A DNA stretch of 64,000 nt. It comes from Desulfuromonadales bacterium (GTDB lineage Bacteria > Desulfobacterota > Desulfuromonadia > Geobacterales > Pseudopelobacteraceae). The stretch spans positions 145,240 through 209,239 of the forward strand of contig JAENWA010000114.1 of NCBI GenBank assembly GCA_016650295.1, in the 5' to 3' direction. Positions within the stretch are counted from its first letter, which is position 1, and every line of letters begins with the position of its first letter. The notes under the pieces are model-generated. The model ran no database searches. It worked only from the letters and a program-made list of their open reading frames with translations, and was not told the DNA's origin. Below, one piece after another: positions 62,326 to 64,000 of the stretch. The translations under genes and the position numbers were made by a program.

Positions 62326-63348
62326 ATGAATACTCGCTTTCTTGATGCATGCTGGGGAAAACCGGTCGATCGCACACCAGTCTGGCTGATGCGCCAGGCG
62401 GGCCGCTACTTGCCCGAGTACATGGCAGTGCGCTCCAAATGCACCTTCCTGGAATTGTGCAAGACTCCCGAACTGGCGGCAGAGGTTACCATCCAGCCGG
62501 TGGATATCCTGGGGGTTGATGCCGCCATTCTCTTTTCCGATATCCTGACCCCGGTTGAACCGATGGGGATGAAGCTGGATTTTGTGCCCGGCCCGGTGTT
62601 TGAGAACCCGATTCGCAGCATGGCCGATGTTGAAAATCTGCGCATCCCGCAAATGGAACAGGATGTACCCTATGTTCTGGAGACACTGAAGATCCTGCGC
62701 CGCGAACTGGCCAGTAAGGTGCCGCTGATCGGCTTCGGCGGCGCACCGTTCACCCTGGCCTGCTACATGGTGGAAGGCAAGGGCTCCAAGGATTTCGCCC
62801 AGATCAAACGCATGATGTACAGCGCGCCTGCTGTCTATGATGCCCTGATGGACAAGATTACCACCATGAGCATCGAATATCTCAACGCCCAGATCAAGGC
62901 CGGCGCCCAGTGTATCCAGATCTTTGATACCTGGGGCGGTATCCTGTCTCCGGCGGATTACGAGCGCTATGTGCTCCCCCACACAACCAGGCTGATCAAC
63001 GGCCTTAACCGCATGGAAACGCCGGTGATCCATTTTGTCAAGGGCGCAGCCACAATGCTTCCGATCGTACAGAAGGCCGGCGGCGACGTGATGGGGTTGG
63101 ATTGGCACGTCAACCTGGGTTCTGCTCGTGACATACTCGGGACCACAATGGGTGTCCAGGGCAACCTGGACCCGACCGTGCTCTACGCCAGCAATGAAAT
63201 TATTGAACGCGAGGTCAAGAGGGTGCTGGACGAAAACGCCGACCGCCCCGGTCACATTTTCAACCTGGGTCACGGCATCCTGCCGACGGTACCCCCCGAA
63301 AATGCCAAGTTCATGGTGGAATGCGTGCACCGCCTTTCACAGAAATAG
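62326..63348 (+). CDS. hemE: uroporphyrinogen decarboxylase
   Basis: Converts uroporphyrinogen III to coproporphyrinogen III in heme synthesis. 340 residues. Signatures: PVWLMRQAGRYLPEY near residue 18 (N-terminal pattern), FSDILTPVEPMG, GFGGAPFTLACYMVEG near 137 and FDTWGGILSP. AGGAG precedes the ATG at 62326. Confidence 0.97.
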   Translation: MNTRFLDACWGKPVDRTPVWLMRQAGRYLPEYMAVRSKCTFLELCKTPELAAEVTIQPVDILGVDAAILFSDILTPVEPMGMKLDFVPGPVFENPIRSMADVENLRIPQMEQDVPYVLETLKILRRELASKVPLIGFGGAPFTLACYMVEGKGSKDFAQIKRMMYSAPAVYDALMDKITTMSIEYLNAQIKAGAQCIQIFDTWGGILSPADYERYVLPHTTRLINGLNRMETPVIHFVKGAATMLPIVQKAGGDVMGLDWHVNLGSARDILGTTMGVQGNLDPTVLYASNEIIEREVKRVLDENADRPGHIFNLGHGILPTVPPENAKFMVECVHRLSQK

Positions 63349-63360
63349 CCCGGGGGAAGC

Positions 63361-63714
63361 ATGTCTGTATCATTGAAAAACATCGTCATTTTTGTAACCG
63401 ATCTGGAGAAGGCCAGGGCGTTTTACGTGGACCTGCTGGGTCTGCCGCTGGCCGGCCAGAGCGAGATGATGATGGAGTTTTTTCCCGGAGCGCCAACAAC
63501 CATGGGGGTTGCACTGGCGCTTCAGGATGAGGCCCGCAAGCTGGTCGGCCGGCATACCGGCATTACTCTCAAAGTTGAGAAAATCGAGGAACTGTGCGCT
63601 GCCCTCAAGGCGGGCGGCGCCTGTTTCGTCGAAGCGCTGGAATCGAGCCCCTGGGGCAAAATGGCTGTCATTGCAGATAGTGACGGCAACCAGTTGGCCC
63701 TGGTGAACCGCTGA
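63361..63714 (+). CDS. VOC-superfamily (glyoxalase-like) protein
   Basis: A 117-residue vicinal-oxygen-chelate protein: NIVIFVTDLEKARAFYVDLL, GVALALQDEA, GITLKVEKIEEL and the final PWGKMAVIADSDGNQLALV. One domain, so it probably dimerises. Substrate unknown. GGGGGAAGC lies ahead of the ATG, 12 bases after hemE. Confidence 0.85.
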   Translation: MSVSLKNIVIFVTDLEKARAFYVDLLGLPLAGQSEMMMEFFPGAPTTMGVALALQDEARKLVGRHTGITLKVEKIEELCAALKAGGACFVEALESSPWGKMAVIADSDGNQLALVNR

Positions 63715-63715
63715 C

Positions 63716-64000
63716 ATGAAGATTGTCGATCGCGAGCTGTTGCTGCAGCTGTCTGATGTTGCCCGTACCTCGCCGCGTCTGCGCAGAAACCACAATCTGC
63801 ACCCTTCCGACCAATCCTGCTGTCATCGCCTGCTGAACGCCATTGAACCGGGTTCCTACATCTGTCCACACCGCCATCTGGACCCTGAAAAGGATGAAGC
63901 CTTTATCCTGATCAACGGACGGCTCGGCGTGCTTCTGTTTTCCGATGCGGGAGATGTAACGGAAACGGTTGTGCTCTCGCAGGAGAGCGGTGTCCTGGCC
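63716..64000 (+). CDS. WbuC-family cupin metalloprotein (cut by window end)
   Basis: The first 95 residues: MKIVDRELLLQLSDVA, ASPR-like TSPRLRRNHNLHPSDQSC, NAIEPGSYICPHRHLDPEKD with the cupin metal residues (His-Arg-His and Glu), and LINGRLGVLLFSDAGD. This is the WbuC pattern, often linked with surface polysaccharide genes. It starts one base after the VOC stop. The 3' end lies outside the window. Confidence 0.8.
   Translation, partial: MKIVDRELLLQLSDVARTSPRLRRNHNLHPSDQSCCHRLLNAIEPGSYICPHRHLDPEKDEAFILINGRLGVLLFSDAGDVTETVVLSQESGVLA

Noticed and set aside
62275..63330. A 351-codon minus-strand frame opposite hemE
   Set aside because: Antisense image of hemE; no motif or ribosome site.

Overview
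The window looks like a chromosomal segment of a Geobacter/Pelobacter-type delta-proteobacterium (Desulfuromonadia, Geobacterales). This is an inference from gene content: a pilBTCS type IV pilus block, an hdrCBA-flxDCBA electron-bifurcation operon, a bacteriohemerythrin, selenocysteine machinery (selA), PilZ and MshEN cyclic-di-GMP-type domains, PAS-rich kinases and an exosortase. No rRNA gene, intact tRNA gene or CRISPR array was seen.

Layout. 0-17.5 kb (+ strand): recG (with an AbrB-like N-terminal extension), ribF, two membrane-protein genes, a relic of aroE, then pilB-pilT-pilC-pilS behind a good sigma-70 promoter, an orphan FtsX-type permease, an unknown membrane protein, a Ca2+-type P-ATPase and a flavin-binding split-barrel protein. 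17.5-19.75 kb (- strand): a decayed operon headed by a manganese (yybP-ykoY) riboswitch. It holds an internally deleted htpX, a ribbon-helix-helix gene, a Tim44-like protein without its Tim44 domain, a cytochrome-like stub, a PGPGW gene and a truncated terC. 19.9-21.7 kb: pepF. 21.8-27.2 kb: an AT-rich accessory stretch. Two degenerate tRNA-Sec-like sequences bracket two paralogous PilZ genes, a secreted protein and a 29-codon small-protein unit. A lipoprotein hydrolase, hemerythrin and tiny ORFs follow.

27.2-33.1 kb: shikimate kinase, two radical SAM proteins, ThpR and an orphan MshEN protein. 33.2-35.8 kb: a DUF4143 ATPase, two toxin-antitoxin modules whose toxin genes are broken, and a MITE-like palindrome. 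36.4-40.9 kb: a three-gene unit made of a 1149-residue BNR/NHL propeller protein with a C-terminal sorting-type tail, an exosortase-family enzyme and a companion membrane protein. 41-44 kb (-): galE, a TIM-barrel isomerase and a K+ channel. 44-48.5 kb (+): GntR regulator, selA, ispD, a REC-kinase hybrid and a DsbC/G-like protein. 48.5-51.8 kb (-): a large PAS hybrid kinase.

52-59.6 kb (-): hdrC-hdrB-hdrA-flxD-flxC-flxB-flxA, expected to couple NAD(H), ferredoxin and a thiol/disulfide partner. Every one of its six larger gene junctions carries an imperfect palindrome built of low-complexity words. 59.9-64 kb: YkgJ, a polysaccharide deacetylase, an amidotransferase relic, a small secreted protein, an S4 protein, hemE, a VOC protein and a WbuC-like cupin cut by the window end.

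Most notable: the self-contained exosortase/substrate operon, the palindromes in all junctions of the hdr-flx operon, the tRNA-Sec-like brackets, the riboswitch that now controls mostly broken genes, and two in-frame internally deleted genes (htpX and a DUF3368 toxin), the second with a perfect palindrome at the scar.
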